This document shows positions 1 through 6,680 of a DNA stretch of 12,498 bases, piece by piece; positions within the stretch are counted from its first letter, which is position 1; every line of letters begins with the position of its first letter. The DNA is from Lachnospiraceae bacterium UBA3821. Its GTDB lineage: Bacteria; Bacillota; Clostridia; Lachnospirales; Lachnospiraceae. Both the position numbers and the translations under genes were made by a program. The stretch spans positions 1 to 12,498 of the forward strand of contig DFDT01000168.1 in NCBI GenBank assembly GCA_002368865.1. Reading direction: 5' to 3'. Under the pieces are notes generated by a model. It ran no database searches. It had not been told where the DNA came from and was given only the letters and a program-made list of their open reading frames with translations.

Positions 1-530
1 GCCTTCATCTGTTTCTCCATGGCATTCTGGATCTCTGCGGGAGGAATGATATTCTTCAGCTCCACACGATTCACCTTGATGCCCCAGGGGTCGGTTGCGA
101 TATCCAGTGCCGCACGCATCTTGGTATTGATGATCTCACGGGAAGTCAGCGTCTGATCCAGCTCCAGATCACCAATGATGTTACGCAGCGTGGTCGCTGT
201 CAGATTCTCAATGGCCATCATCGGATTCTCCACGCCGTAGGTGAACAGCTTGGGATCTGTGATCTGATAAAACACCACCGTGTCGATACGAACGGAGGCG
301 TTATCCTTGGTGATCACCGGCTGAGGCGGAAAATCCGCCACCTGTTCCTTCAGATTCACACGACGCGCCACCTTATCAATAAACGGCATTTTTAAATGGA
401 ATCCCACGGACCAGGTTCCCTGGTAAGCGCCAAGACGCTCTACCACCCACGCCTGCGCCTGGGGAACGATCTTGATACAGTTGAAAAACGCCCAGATGAT
501 AATAACTAAAAGAATAATGATAACCGGCAT
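1..530 (-). CDS. SPFH/stomatin-prohibitin family membrane protein (C-terminus cut off by window edge)
   Basis: Only the first 176 codons are inside the window; the 3' end lies beyond position 1. The protein starts MPVIIILLVIIIWAFF, a single hydrophobic anchor over about residues 2-17, followed by KIVPQAQAWVVERLGAYQGT, the typical opening of the SPFH domain. Further SPFH landmarks are the R-V-N-L-K-E-Q stretch, the D-N-A-S-V-R-I-D-T strand, and the R-N-I-I-G-D-L-E-L-D-Q-T-L-T-S-R-E segment. Family members (stomatin, QmcA, HflK-like) oligomerise at the membrane and are linked to lipid microdomains and control of membrane proteases. The ATG at 530 follows a purine-rich site, AAGAGGTG, about 5 bases upstream. 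The gene lies directly downstream of the nfeD-like gene, and SPFH/NfeD pairs are a known functional unit. The family is certain; the exact subfamily is not. Confidence 0.93.
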   Translation of the reverse strand, partial: MPVIIILLVIIIWAFFNCIKIVPQAQAWVVERLGAYQGTWSVGFHLKMPFIDKVARRVNLKEQVADFPPQPVITKDNASVRIDTVVFYQITDPKLFTYGVENPMMAIENLTATTLRNIIGDLELDQTLTSREIINTKMRAALDIATDPWGIKVNRVELKNIIPPAEIQNAMEKQMK

Positions 531-618
531 ATTACACCTCTTTCTGCATGGATACCGCCATGCGCTGCTTATTTTTCGGATTCTCGTTTCCTCTTGTTCC
601 ATCCGGTCCGGATGCCGT

Positions 619-1071
619 CTATGCCTGCTGCACCTGTGCATCCTCCCGCACGATCAGTTTGACGCCGTTCACGGCCACAACCTGCACCACAGTGCCCACC
701 GCCAGGTTCTTATTGTCGTCCTCACTGCGCGCTGTCCACTCCTGACCGCCCACCGTAACCTGGCCGATGCCCTGCAGATTGTTTACTTCGCTGATCACGA
801 TCGCCTGTCGGCCGATCATGCTCTCTACATTGGTGCGCACCCTGTCTTTATTAAAATATTTTACAGCGATCGGACGCGTGAATATCATCAGTACGATCGA
901 CACCACCAAAAACACCAGGATCTGCAGCCACAACGGCAGCGAAACGGCCGAAAGGATCAGCGCCACGATCGCACCGCCGGCAAACCAGATACTGGTCAGA
1001 CCCAGACTGATGATCTCCACTACAATAGACACAATGAGCACCACAAGCCATAGTATCATCATTTCGCTCAT
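619..1071 (-). CDS. NfeD-like membrane protein (short form)
   Basis: The protein has 150 residues. The N-terminal half has about three hydrophobic helices (roughly residues 4-24, 28-45 and 48-66). The C-terminal half (about 80-145) is a small soluble beta-rich domain containing G-R-Q-A-I-V, G-I-G-Q-V-T-V-G-G-Q-E-W-T-A-R and V-V-Q-V-V-A-V-N-G-V-K-L-I-V. This is the standard short NfeD architecture: membrane helices plus an OB-fold (NfeD C-terminal) domain, without the ClpP-like protease domain of long NfeD. It probably assembles with the adjacent SPFH protein at the membrane. The ATG at 1071 has AGAAAGGAG 8-9 bases upstream. The gene begins after the terminator of the cell-wall hydrolase gene and is co-directional with the SPFH gene 88 bases downstream, so the two are probably one operon. 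After the TAG stop the same frame stays open for 28 codons (see findings). Confidence 0.9.
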   Translation of the reverse strand: MSEMMILWLVVLIVSIVVEIISLGLTSIWFAGGAIVALILSAVSLPLWLQILVFLVVSIVLMIFTRPIAVKYFNKDRVRTNVESMIGRQAIVISEVNNLQGIGQVTVGGQEWTARSEDDNKNLAVGTVVQVVAVNGVKLIVREDAQVQQA

Positions 1072-1119
1072 AAAATAATGCTCCTTTCTGAAATTTTTAA
1101 ATTTGCTTCTAGTTTACTA

Positions 1120-1158
1120 CAAAAATAGAAACAGGGCAACATTCTTCTGTTGCCCTGT
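1120..1158 (-). terminator. Rho-independent terminator of the cell-wall hydrolase gene
   Basis: A perfect 10-bp inverted repeat, ACAGGGCAAC (1131-1140) and GTTGCCCTGT (1149-1158), encloses an 8-base loop. In the minus direction it is followed by TTTCTATTTTT, a U-rich tract. It sits about 50 bases after the stop of the SleB-like gene and before the nfeD-like gene, separating the two transcription units. Confidence 0.88.
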
Positions 1159-1209
1159 CGTAAAATTTTATAAAATTTATACTTTTTGTTTTGACTCGGC
1201 AGGACAATC

Positions 1210-2289
1210 CTAGTAGAACACATGGTTTCCGATCACAATGCCTTCCCTGCCGTCGTTTCGTCTGAAGTGCGTGCAGTCACCCACATTGGATACGCCGGAA
1301 AGCGCTTCTTTCGCAGCCTGCTTGCAGCTCTCGGAAATCTTACCGGATGCATATCTGGCATCCACCTTACCGTTCATCGCCGGTGTAAACTGACCGGACG
1401 CATAGATCACACCATGGATCGTGTTGGGATAAGCGCCGCTTCTCACACGGTTCATCACGACCGCTCCTACTGCCACCTGACCCTCGTAGCTCTCTCCGCC
1501 GGCCTCACAATAGATCAGGGCCGCCAACAGAAGCTCCGTATCTGCATCTGCAGTCACTTCGCCATAGTTCACATGACGCTTTGCTTCCTTCTCAGCCTTC
1601 TCTCTGGCCTTGATCTCCTCAATGGTCTCGCCCGTATCGATCTGGAAATTGATCTCTACAAACTCCGCGGACACATAAGCATCTTTGCCCTCGTAGTCCA
1701 CGCAGACCCACTCGGCATCCTTGTCATAATCACCGACCACATCCAAAACCTCGCCCTTGGGAACAAGCCCATACACACCGGCATCGGTATTCGCTTCCTT
1801 CCGGACACGGAGCGTCTCGGTACTCACGGTTGCCATGGTACGTCCTACCTCGTTTGCCAGTGCCTCTGCTTCCTCGCCGAACAACAGGAATTCATCCTTC
1901 GCCCAGCCTACCAGCTTGCCGGACTGTAACTTCGTCCAACCGTCCTTGCGCTCCAGGATCACGCCGCCGCAATCCTTGTACAGCTCTCCGGCCTTATCCG
2001 CAAGCTCCGTTGCCTCAATTCTGACATTTACAGCGCTCTTTACATTGGCCATCACAATATTTGATTTGGTTTCCTCTTCCTCGACCGCTGCCTGTCTTGC
2101 TTTGTAAGCGCTTACATCCGAATGAATAACAGTGGTGGACTCCAAAACAGTTGCCACACCGCCATTCATCGCATCCAGATAACTTTTTCCTATGTTTTTA
2201 GCTTCTGCGGTCGTGCCTGCGCCCATCATTACAGTCGTACCAACCAAGATACCTGCAAGTGTGCGGCAGAACCTTCTGCTTCCTGCCAT
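1210..2289 (-). CDS. Secreted cell-wall hydrolase with SH3 domains and SleB-type hydrolase domain
   Basis: The protein has 359 residues. Residues 1-30 form a Sec signal peptide: basic RR start, hydrophobic core I-L-V-G-T-T-V-M-M-G-A-G, probable cleavage after A-E-A. Two bacterial SH3-like regions follow, about 80-138 (A-V-N-V-R...W-A-K-D) and 152-212 (T-E-T-L-R-V-R-K-E-A-N...A-Y-V-S-A-E-F-V). A charged E/K-rich helical linker spans about 222-240. The C-terminal domain (about 252-359) matches Hydrolase_2/SleB: L-L-L-A-A-L-I-Y-C-E-A-G-G-E-S-Y-E-G-Q-V with Glu262 at the catalytic position, V-V-M-N-R-V, and the terminal G-N-H-V-F-Y. The family acts on spore-cortex or vegetative peptidoglycan, as a lytic transglycosylase in characterised SleB. 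The SH3 domains suggest wall binding outside the cell. Whether this enzyme serves germination or vegetative wall remodelling cannot be told. The ATG at 2289 is preceded by GGAGG. Confidence 0.93.
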   Translation of the reverse strand: MAGSRRFCRTLAGILVGTTVMMGAGTTAEAKNIGKSYLDAMNGGVATVLESTTVIHSDVSAYKARQAAVEEEETKSNIVMANVKSAVNVRIEATELADKAGELYKDCGGVILERKDGWTKLQSGKLVGWAKDEFLLFGEEAEALANEVGRTMATVSTETLRVRKEANTDAGVYGLVPKGEVLDVVGDYDKDAEWVCVDYEGKDAYVSAEFVEINFQIDTGETIEEIKAREKAEKEAKRHVNYGEVTADADTELLLAALIYCEAGGESYEGQVAVGAVVMNRVRSGAYPNTIHGVIYASGQFTPAMNGKVDARYASGKISESCKQAAKEALSGVSNVGDCTHFRRNDGREGIVIGNHVFY

Positions 2290-2311
2290 TTCCAGTTTCC
2301 TCCAACTCTTT

Positions 2312-2334
2312 TAACATTTTAATAACAAATGTTA
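2312..2334 (-). other. AT-rich hairpin in the leader of the cell-wall hydrolase mRNA
   Basis: TAACATTT (2312-2319) and AAATGTTA (2327-2334) form a perfect 8-bp stem with a 7-base loop. It lies between the predicted transcription start and the GGAGG site. The stem is weak (A/T only apart from one C-G pair), so it could be an RNA structure, a protein-binding dyad or chance in AT-rich DNA. Confidence 0.35.
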
Positions 2335-2366
2335 CGAAATTGTTAAATTTGTTAAGATTTTCCTAG

Positions 2367-2395
2367 ATAGTAACAGAAGCATTTTTGTTTGTCAA
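2367..2395 (-). promoter_or_regulatory. SigA-type promoter of the cell-wall hydrolase gene
   Basis: In the minus direction TTGACA (2395-2390, a perfect -35) is separated by 17 bases from TACTAT (2372-2367). The -10 is preceded by TGT, giving an extended TGn element. The predicted start lies near 2360, leaving a leader of about 70 bases before the ATG at 2289. Confidence 0.78.
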
Positions 2396-2400
2396 GGCAT

Positions 2401-2426
2401 GGATTGTTTCTTTTTTTGTACAATCC
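2401..2426. repeat. Inverted repeat just upstream of the hydrolase promoter
   Basis: GGATTGT (2401-2407) and ACAATCC (2420-2426) are a perfect 7-bp dyad around a 12-base T-rich (plus strand) spacer. It ends five bases from the -35 hexamer at 2395. The position fits an operator or activator site; it could also be a weak terminator stem. Confidence 0.4.
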
Positions 2427-2529
2427 GATTAAAAAACAGGCGTATTTTTATTGAAATTCACTATATCTTGTATTTTTTTAAGATGTTACAACTTTTTTAC
2501 ATGCCACATCTTGTTCCTTGCTTTTTTTG

Positions 2530-2567
2530 AAAAAAATTGGAATTTTTTTACTGTAAATTTATTTACA
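2530..2567 (-). terminator. Possible weak AT-rich terminator after proC
   Basis: Two dyads follow one another at the end of proC. TGTAAAT/ATTTACA (2552-2558 and 2561-2567) overlaps the TAA stop. AAAAAAATT/AATTTTTTT (2530-2538 and 2541-2549) has a 2-base gap and gives a U run on the minus transcript. No GC-rich stem is present, so efficiency is doubtful. The rest of the 273-base spacer up to 2290 is AT-rich and holds the hydrolase promoter; no gene is seen in it. Confidence 0.35.
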
Positions 2568-3369
2568 TATCCCGCGATTTACGGATGCAGGCCTCCATGG
2601 CATCCATCACCGCTGCGCGCATTCCCTTCTCCTCCAGCACCTTCACAGCCTGAATCGTGGTTCCGCCGGGCGAACAGACCATATCCTTCAGTTCTCCGGG
2701 ATGTCTGCCGGTCTCCAGGACCATCTTTGCACTGCCTAACACCGCCTGCGCTGCAAATTCATAGGCCTGCTTTCTGGGCATGCCTTCCGCCACCGCTTCA
2801 TCCGCCATGGCCTCTATAAACAGGAAAACATAAGCAGGCGAGCTTCCGGATACTCCCGTGACCACGTCCATCAGCCGCTCCGGCACCACATGTGCCGTGC
2901 CGAACGCAGACAACAACTGCATCACAAAATCCAGTTCCTCCTCCGAAACATTCTCGTCCGCACAGACTCCCGTACATCCCTCCAGTACAAGAGCCGGCGT
3001 GTTGGGCATACAGCGGATCAGCGCACAATCCGGCCTGTCAACTGTCCGGCGCAGATAATCCAATGTTCTGCCCGCCGCAATGCTGACAACCACCGTCCCG
3101 GAGCGCAACGCTTCCCGGATCTCCGCTATCACGCCGTCCAGGAACACTGGCTTCACCGCCAGAAACAGTACATCTGCCTCTGCCGCCACATCGGCATTGC
3201 TCGCTGCGACCTGAATATGAAATCTCTCCCGCACCTTGTCTTCCGTACCCTGTGTCCGCGCCTTGCCAATGATATTTCCAGGCTGCACCATCTGTTTCTT
3301 CAGCATTCCGCCGATCATGGCCGTTGCCATATTTCCCAGGCCGATAAAGCCTATTTTTTTGTCTGTCAT
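2563..3369 (-). CDS. proC: Pyrroline-5-carboxylate reductase
   Basis: The enzyme makes L-proline by NAD(P)H-dependent reduction of 1-pyrroline-5-carboxylate, the last step of proline synthesis, in the cytoplasm. The protein has 268 residues, the usual ProC length. An N-terminal Rossmann fold opens with K-K-I-G-F-I-G-L-G-N-M-A (4-15, GxGxxA/M dinucleotide motif). It is followed by D-V-L-F-L-A-V-K-P (66-74) and R-C-M-P-N-T-P-A (119-126). The C-terminal dimerisation domain carries T-G-V-S-G-S-S-P-A-Y-V-F (171-182) and the family signature around C-S-P-G-G-T-T-I-Q-A (232-241). The start is the ATG at 3369, because AGGAGG stands 8 bases upstream. An in-frame GTG 18 bases earlier (3387) overlaps that ribosome site and is unlikely. 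The gene is the last of the pfkA-proC group, 75 bases after the RNA methyltransferase gene. Confidence 0.96.
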   Translation of the reverse strand: MTDKKIGFIGLGNMATAMIGGMLKKQMVQPGNIIGKARTQGTEDKVRERFHIQVAASNADVAAEADVLFLAVKPVFLDGVIAEIREALRSGTVVVSIAAGRTLDYLRRTVDRPDCALIRCMPNTPALVLEGCTGVCADENVSEEELDFVMQLLSAFGTAHVVPERLMDVVTGVSGSSPAYVFLFIEAMADEAVAEGMPRKQAYEFAAQAVLGSAKMVLETGRHPGELKDMVCSPGGTTIQAVKVLEEKGMRAAVMDAMEACIRKSRDM

Positions 3370-3416
3370 TTTCTGTCCTCCTGTCACTGTTTTCTCTGAT
3401 CCTTATTGGTTTTTAC

Positions 3417-3439
3417 AACTCTTATGGTAAACTCTTATG
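3417..3439. repeat. Tandem 10-bp direct repeat between methyltransferase gene and proC
   Basis: AACTCTTATG occurs at 3417-3426 and again at 3430-3439, separated by GTA, a 13-bp period. It fills the spacer just after the methyltransferase stop codon. No good promoter hexamers are visible around it. A regulatory role is only a possibility. Confidence 0.55.
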
Positions 3440-3444
3440 ATGAC

Positions 3445-4230
3445 TTATCGCACCCGCTGCCTGTGTGCTTCATACATCAGAAGCGCCGCAGCAACCGAAG
3501 CATTCAGCGATTCCAGCTTTCCCTCCATAGGAATCTTCAGATAGGCCGTCGCCGCCCGAGCCAGTTCTTCGGTCAATCCGTTCCCCTCATTTCCAATCAG
3601 GAACGCCGTGGGCTCTCTCAAGTCAAAACTGTCATAGTACGTTTTTCCCTGCAGATGCGCCGCGTAAGTTCTCACGCCGTGTTCCTGTAATATCTCCAGC
3701 GTATGCAACAGATTTTCTTCATATAAAAAAGGCACTCTGTAAACGGAACCCATTGTAGACCGAATCACTTTCGGATTAAAGAGATCCACCGTGTTACTGC
3801 TCATGATCACTGCAGTCACGCCGGCGCCCTCAGCCGTTCTAATGATGGTGCCCAGATTACCCGGATCCTGCAGATTCTCCAATACCACGAACAAAAGCGG
3901 TTGTTCCCCGTCTCTGCCATTCCGCAGGATCTCTTGCAGATCATAGGACGGCTGCCTTAAAACAGCCAGGATCCCCTGCGGTGTCTGCGTGTCCGACATC
4001 TTGCGGAACACTTCCTCCGAAACCTCCTCGTATCCCACCCGGGCAAGCTTGTCTCCGCAAGCTCCGGCAAATCCTTCAGAGACATACACTTCCCTGATCA
4101 GCTTCTCCGGGGCTTCTTCAAACATCTTTGGCCCCTCTGCAATAAACACCTTATCCCTGCGTCTTTCCTTCGCTTTGGTCTGCCACTGCAGCACCTGCTT
4201 CACCCGCGGGTTAGACATACTTGTGATCAT
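3445..4230 (-). CDS. TrmH/SpoU-family RNA 2'-O-methyltransferase
   Basis: The protein has 261 residues, normal for the RlmB/TrmH-like group of SPOUT enzymes, which transfer a methyl group from S-adenosylmethionine to a ribose 2'-OH in rRNA or tRNA. Residues 1-100 form the substrate-binding domain found upstream of the catalytic fold (N-P-R-V-K, K-V-F-I-A-E-G-P-K at 27-35). The SpoU fold shows motif 1 as N-L-Q-D-P-G-N-L-G-T-I-I-R-T (119-132, with N125 and R131). Motif 2 is K-V-I-R-S-T-M-G-S-V-Y-R-V-P (154-167). Motif 3 comprises L-I-G-N-E-G-N-G-L (211-219), I-P-M (233-235) and S-L-N-A-S-V-A (241-247), the last two being the knot cofactor loop. The exact nucleotide target cannot be assigned. 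The ATG at 4230 has TAGGAAAAG upstream. It is 49 bases after the unidentified membrane-protein gene and probably co-transcribed with it. Confidence 0.93.
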   Translation of the reverse strand: MITSMSNPRVKQVLQWQTKAKERRRDKVFIAEGPKMFEEAPEKLIREVYVSEGFAGACGDKLARVGYEEVSEEVFRKMSDTQTPQGILAVLRQPSYDLQEILRNGRDGEQPLLFVVLENLQDPGNLGTIIRTAEGAGVTAVIMSSNTVDLFNPKVIRSTMGSVYRVPFLYEENLLHTLEILQEHGVRTYAAHLQGKTYYDSFDLREPTAFLIGNEGNGLTEELARAATAYLKIPMEGKLESLNASVAAALLMYEAHRQRVR

Positions 4231-4279
4231 CTTTTCCTACCGCTCCCATCTGCATCCTATCTCAACCCTCAGCCTCCGC

Positions 4280-5605
4280 TTACCGGTTTCTCCAATATTC
4301 CTCATATTCTTTCATCCAAGTGTCCCATTCCCTTTTATCCAACAGAAAATATCTCCAACCGCCTTCCGACATAGCATCGTATGCTTCTGCGCCCTCAGAC
4401 AACAGATCCACAGAGACCACATTACTTTCACCGTCCCATACAGCGGGCAGCCAAACCATCCCTTCCTCCTGATGATCGTAGCTGGACCTGCCTATTCCCG
4501 GCACAAATCCCCCTTTTTGCAGCAAGGTCTCGTCAAACTCCACCGTCAAAACCGCTTCTGTGCCTTGCTTGGGAATCCTGTAAATTTCAAAAGGCTGATC
4601 CACATACCCCGGTATAGCGTCTTCGTGAGACTGCGGGGAGATACAACGCACCGAAAAGCCATATCGGTTCTCCTGATACGGCGCTGTCACCTCCACCGAC
4701 ACCCGATACCGCTCCGCTGCGTCGCTTCTGGTATATCGAAAAAGCGCATCATATACTAACGGATCCGTTCCATATGTGTACAACTCATCACTGTCCCACA
4801 TTCCATCCCCGTCACTGTCACCGGGCGAGGTTTCGTACACCTGAAACCATGCCAACATGCAGTAAAGCATGAACATAAACACCAGATATCCTAAAATCAC
4901 CCTCTGCGATACTGCCCGGTAAGAGTGCTTCATGCGATATCGGTGCACCACTTCCACCCGCCGCAGGATTGGAAAATCCGGCGTCTGATTGTGTTTGGTA
5001 TGTTTTCCTCCTGTTTCACCGGCCCGCTTCTCCTCTTTGGTCATCTGTCGGTCCGCCGTCTGAAACCCCTTTGCGTAGCAGTGCCTGCCCCAGGTATAGA
5101 CCTCGCAGGCAGTGCCGTATAGATAATTTAAAAACTCATACCGGTAAGCAGGCGTCGTGTATTCCGTCCCGTTTTGGTCCGTCACCACCAACTGGCATTT
5201 CCACTCGCACCAATTGAGCAGCGCCCGCTTCCAGATGACTCTTGTAATCTGTCCGCTGTGATAAGTACCTGCCTCCACAATGTGTTTTCCCAACCACCGC
5301 ACATACAGATGCCCACCGATGGCAAAGAAAGTCAGGATCACCAGCGCTATGAAAAACTTCATTCCCTTTCCCCGCAGGATATATGCATAGCTGTATTCCT
5401 GAAAAAAGGGGTGCAGCAATACAACCGCCGCCCCGTACACAAAGCTTAGGACAGACAGGCAGATCGGTATCCAGATTAACCGCTCCCTGGCAGGCAGTAG
5501 ATGTTTTTCCACAGATGTTACCTCATAACAGTCCTTATAGCACAAACAGGGGGCACATCTTGGCGATATACCTCCTGCCTGATTCAGAAAAATGTACCGA
5601 AACAT
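4280..5605 (-). CDS. Unidentified three-helix membrane protein with a calcium-loop motif
   Basis: I do not recognise a family for the whole protein (441 residues from the ATG at 5605). Visible parts are a hydrophobic helix at 43-64, a second at 83-102, a charged probably cytoplasmic region at 103-234 (K/R-rich around 186-205), and a third helix at 236-254. After that comes a probably extracellular C-terminal part of about 185 residues. It begins D-S-D-G-D-G-M-W-D-S-D-E-L (263-275) followed by T-D-P, a thrombospondin-type-3/EF-hand-like Ca2+ loop. The remainder looks beta-rich and domain-like. Flanking charges agree with an N-in, C-out topology. The start is uncertain: the ATG lies 5 bases after the pfkA stop with a weak AAGAAG site, whereas an in-frame GTG at 5512 has GAGG 8 bases upstream and would give 410 residues starting just before the first helix. 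The longer form has a Cys cluster (C17, C20, C22, C26). Confidence 0.82.
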   Translation of the reverse strand: MFRYIFLNQAGGISPRCAPCLCYKDCYEVTSVEKHLLPARERLIWIPICLSVLSFVYGAAVVLLHPFFQEYSYAYILRGKGMKFFIALVILTFFAIGGHLYVRWLGKHIVEAGTYHSGQITRVIWKRALLNWCEWKCQLVVTDQNGTEYTTPAYRYEFLNYLYGTACEVYTWGRHCYAKGFQTADRQMTKEEKRAGETGGKHTKHNQTPDFPILRRVEVVHRYRMKHSYRAVSQRVILGYLVFMFMLYCMLAWFQVYETSPGDSDGDGMWDSDELYTYGTDPLVYDALFRYTRSDAAERYRVSVEVTAPYQENRYGFSVRCISPQSHEDAIPGYVDQPFEIYRIPKQGTEAVLTVEFDETLLQKGGFVPGIGRSSYDHQEEGMVWLPAVWDGESNVVSVDLLSEGAEAYDAMSEGGWRYFLLDKREWDTWMKEYEEYWRNR

Positions 5606-5610
5606 ACTTC

Positions 5611-6597
5611 TTAGTAGGACAACAGATGCGCCACCTCAAACTGGTACTCATTGATGCCCTTCACCATATTCAAAGCTTCCTCAATGTCATAATCTACAAA
5701 CTCGCCCTTGCTGAAGCCCACCACACGGTTGGTCTTGCCCTGCAGCAGAATATCCACCGCATAAGCCCCCATGATGGACGCATAGTAGCGGTCCTTCGCC
5801 GTGGGCTGTCCGCCACGCTGCATGTAGCCCAGAATGGTGGCTCTGGTCTCAATGCCTGTTGCCGCCTCGATCCTGCGCGCCATGGATACGGAATGCCCGA
5901 TACCCTCCGCATTGATCACAATGTGATGGGTCTTGCCGCGTCTGCGGTTGGCAATAATATTGTTGATGATGTTCTGTTCGTTAAAATCATATTTCTCCGG
6001 GATCAGAATGTCCTCCGCTCCGTTGGCGATACCGCACCACAAGGCGATATAGCCGGCGTTTCGCCCCATCACCTCGATGACGCTGCATCTCTCATGGGAA
6101 GCGGAAGTATCTTTTACCTTGTCGATAGCCTGCATGGCCGTATTCACCGCGGTATCAAAACCAATGGTATACTCCGTACACGCAATATCCAGATCAATGG
6201 TTCCGGGAAGTCCGATGGTATTGATCCCGTTTCTGGAAAGCGCCTGCGCGCCGCGGTAAGAGCCGTCACCGCCGATGACGACCATACCGTCAATGCCGTG
6301 CTTTTTGCAGATCTCGGCGCCCTTCTTCTGTCCTTCCGGCGTCTTAAACTCCATGCTCCGCGCCGTTCCCAGTACGGTACCTCCGCGCTGGATAATATCG
6401 GATACGTCCTTCGTACCCATATCTATGATCTCTTCATTCAAAAGACCCTGATAACCTTTTTTGATACCCTTTACCTTTAAACCGCGAGCGATCGCCATAC
6501 GCACCACCGCGCGGATCGCCGCATTCATACCGGGCGCATCGCCGCCGCTGGTCAGCACACCGATAGTCTTAATCTCTTTGTTGGTCTCCTCTGCCAT
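5611..6597 (-). CDS. pfkA: ATP-dependent 6-phosphofructokinase
   Basis: The enzyme phosphorylates fructose 6-phosphate to fructose 1,6-bisphosphate, the committing step of glycolysis, as a cytoplasmic oligomer. The protein has 328 residues, close to E. coli PfkA at 320. Seen are G-V-L-T-S-G-G-D-A-P-G-M-N-A (13-26), V-V-I-G-G-D-G-S (106-113), P-G-T-I-D-L-D (131-137, catalytic Asp135), S-H-E-R with Arg170, E-V-M-G-R (175-179), and R-A-T-I-L-G-Y-M-Q-R-G-G (252-263). Gly in GGDGS and in PGTID is the ATP-type pattern rather than the pyrophosphate type. Two sites differ from E. coli: Leu136 replaces Asn128, and Tyr258 replaces the substrate-binding His249. The start is the ATG at 6597, with GGAGGAGATAAT immediately before it; an in-frame ATG at 6639 lacks such a site. 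The gene lies 83 bases after dnaE, a neighbourhood common in Firmicutes. Confidence 0.96.
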   Translation of the reverse strand: MAEETNKEIKTIGVLTSGGDAPGMNAAIRAVVRMAIARGLKVKGIKKGYQGLLNEEIIDMGTKDVSDIIQRGGTVLGTARSMEFKTPEGQKKGAEICKKHGIDGMVVIGGDGSYRGAQALSRNGINTIGLPGTIDLDIACTEYTIGFDTAVNTAMQAIDKVKDTSASHERCSVIEVMGRNAGYIALWCGIANGAEDILIPEKYDFNEQNIINNIIANRRRGKTHHIVINAEGIGHSVSMARRIEAATGIETRATILGYMQRGGQPTAKDRYYASIMGAYAVDILLQGKTNRVVGFSKGEFVDYDIEEALNMVKGINEYQFEVAHLLSY

Positions 6598-6644
6598 ATT
6601 ATCTCCTCCAAGTACCGTTCTTTCGTCGTTCAAAATCATTCTAT

Positions 6645-6673
6645 ATTTTAATCCAATTTTGAGCGGTTTTCAA
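6645..6673 (-). promoter_or_regulatory. Predicted SigA-type promoter of pfkA
   Basis: In the minus direction TTGAAA (6673-6668) stands 17 bases before TAAAAT (6650-6645); each hexamer matches consensus at five of six positions. It starts eight bases after the dnaE stop codon. The predicted transcript start is near 6638, about 40 bases before the pfkA ATG. It would let the pfkA group be transcribed independently of dnaE. Confidence 0.7.
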
Positions 6674-6680
6674 TACATTC

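Noticed and set aside
472..1053. 193-codon plus-strand frame opposite the nfeD-like gene
   Set aside because: Antisense to nfeD and the SPFH start; the His/Arg-rich translation has no recognisable domain.
1222..1929. 235-codon plus-strand frame opposite the SleB-like gene
   Set aside because: Antisense to a gene with a full signal peptide, SH3 and hydrolase motifs, its own promoter and terminator.
3989..4759. 256-codon plus-strand frame spanning two minus-strand genes
   Set aside because: It crosses the spacer between the methyltransferase and membrane-protein genes, has no ribosome site, and its composition is shadow-like.
5383..6480. 365-codon open frame on the plus strand across pfkA
   Set aside because: It is antisense to the clear pfkA gene, has no ribosome site or recognisable motifs, and is explained by codon bias of the GC-rich gene on the other strand.
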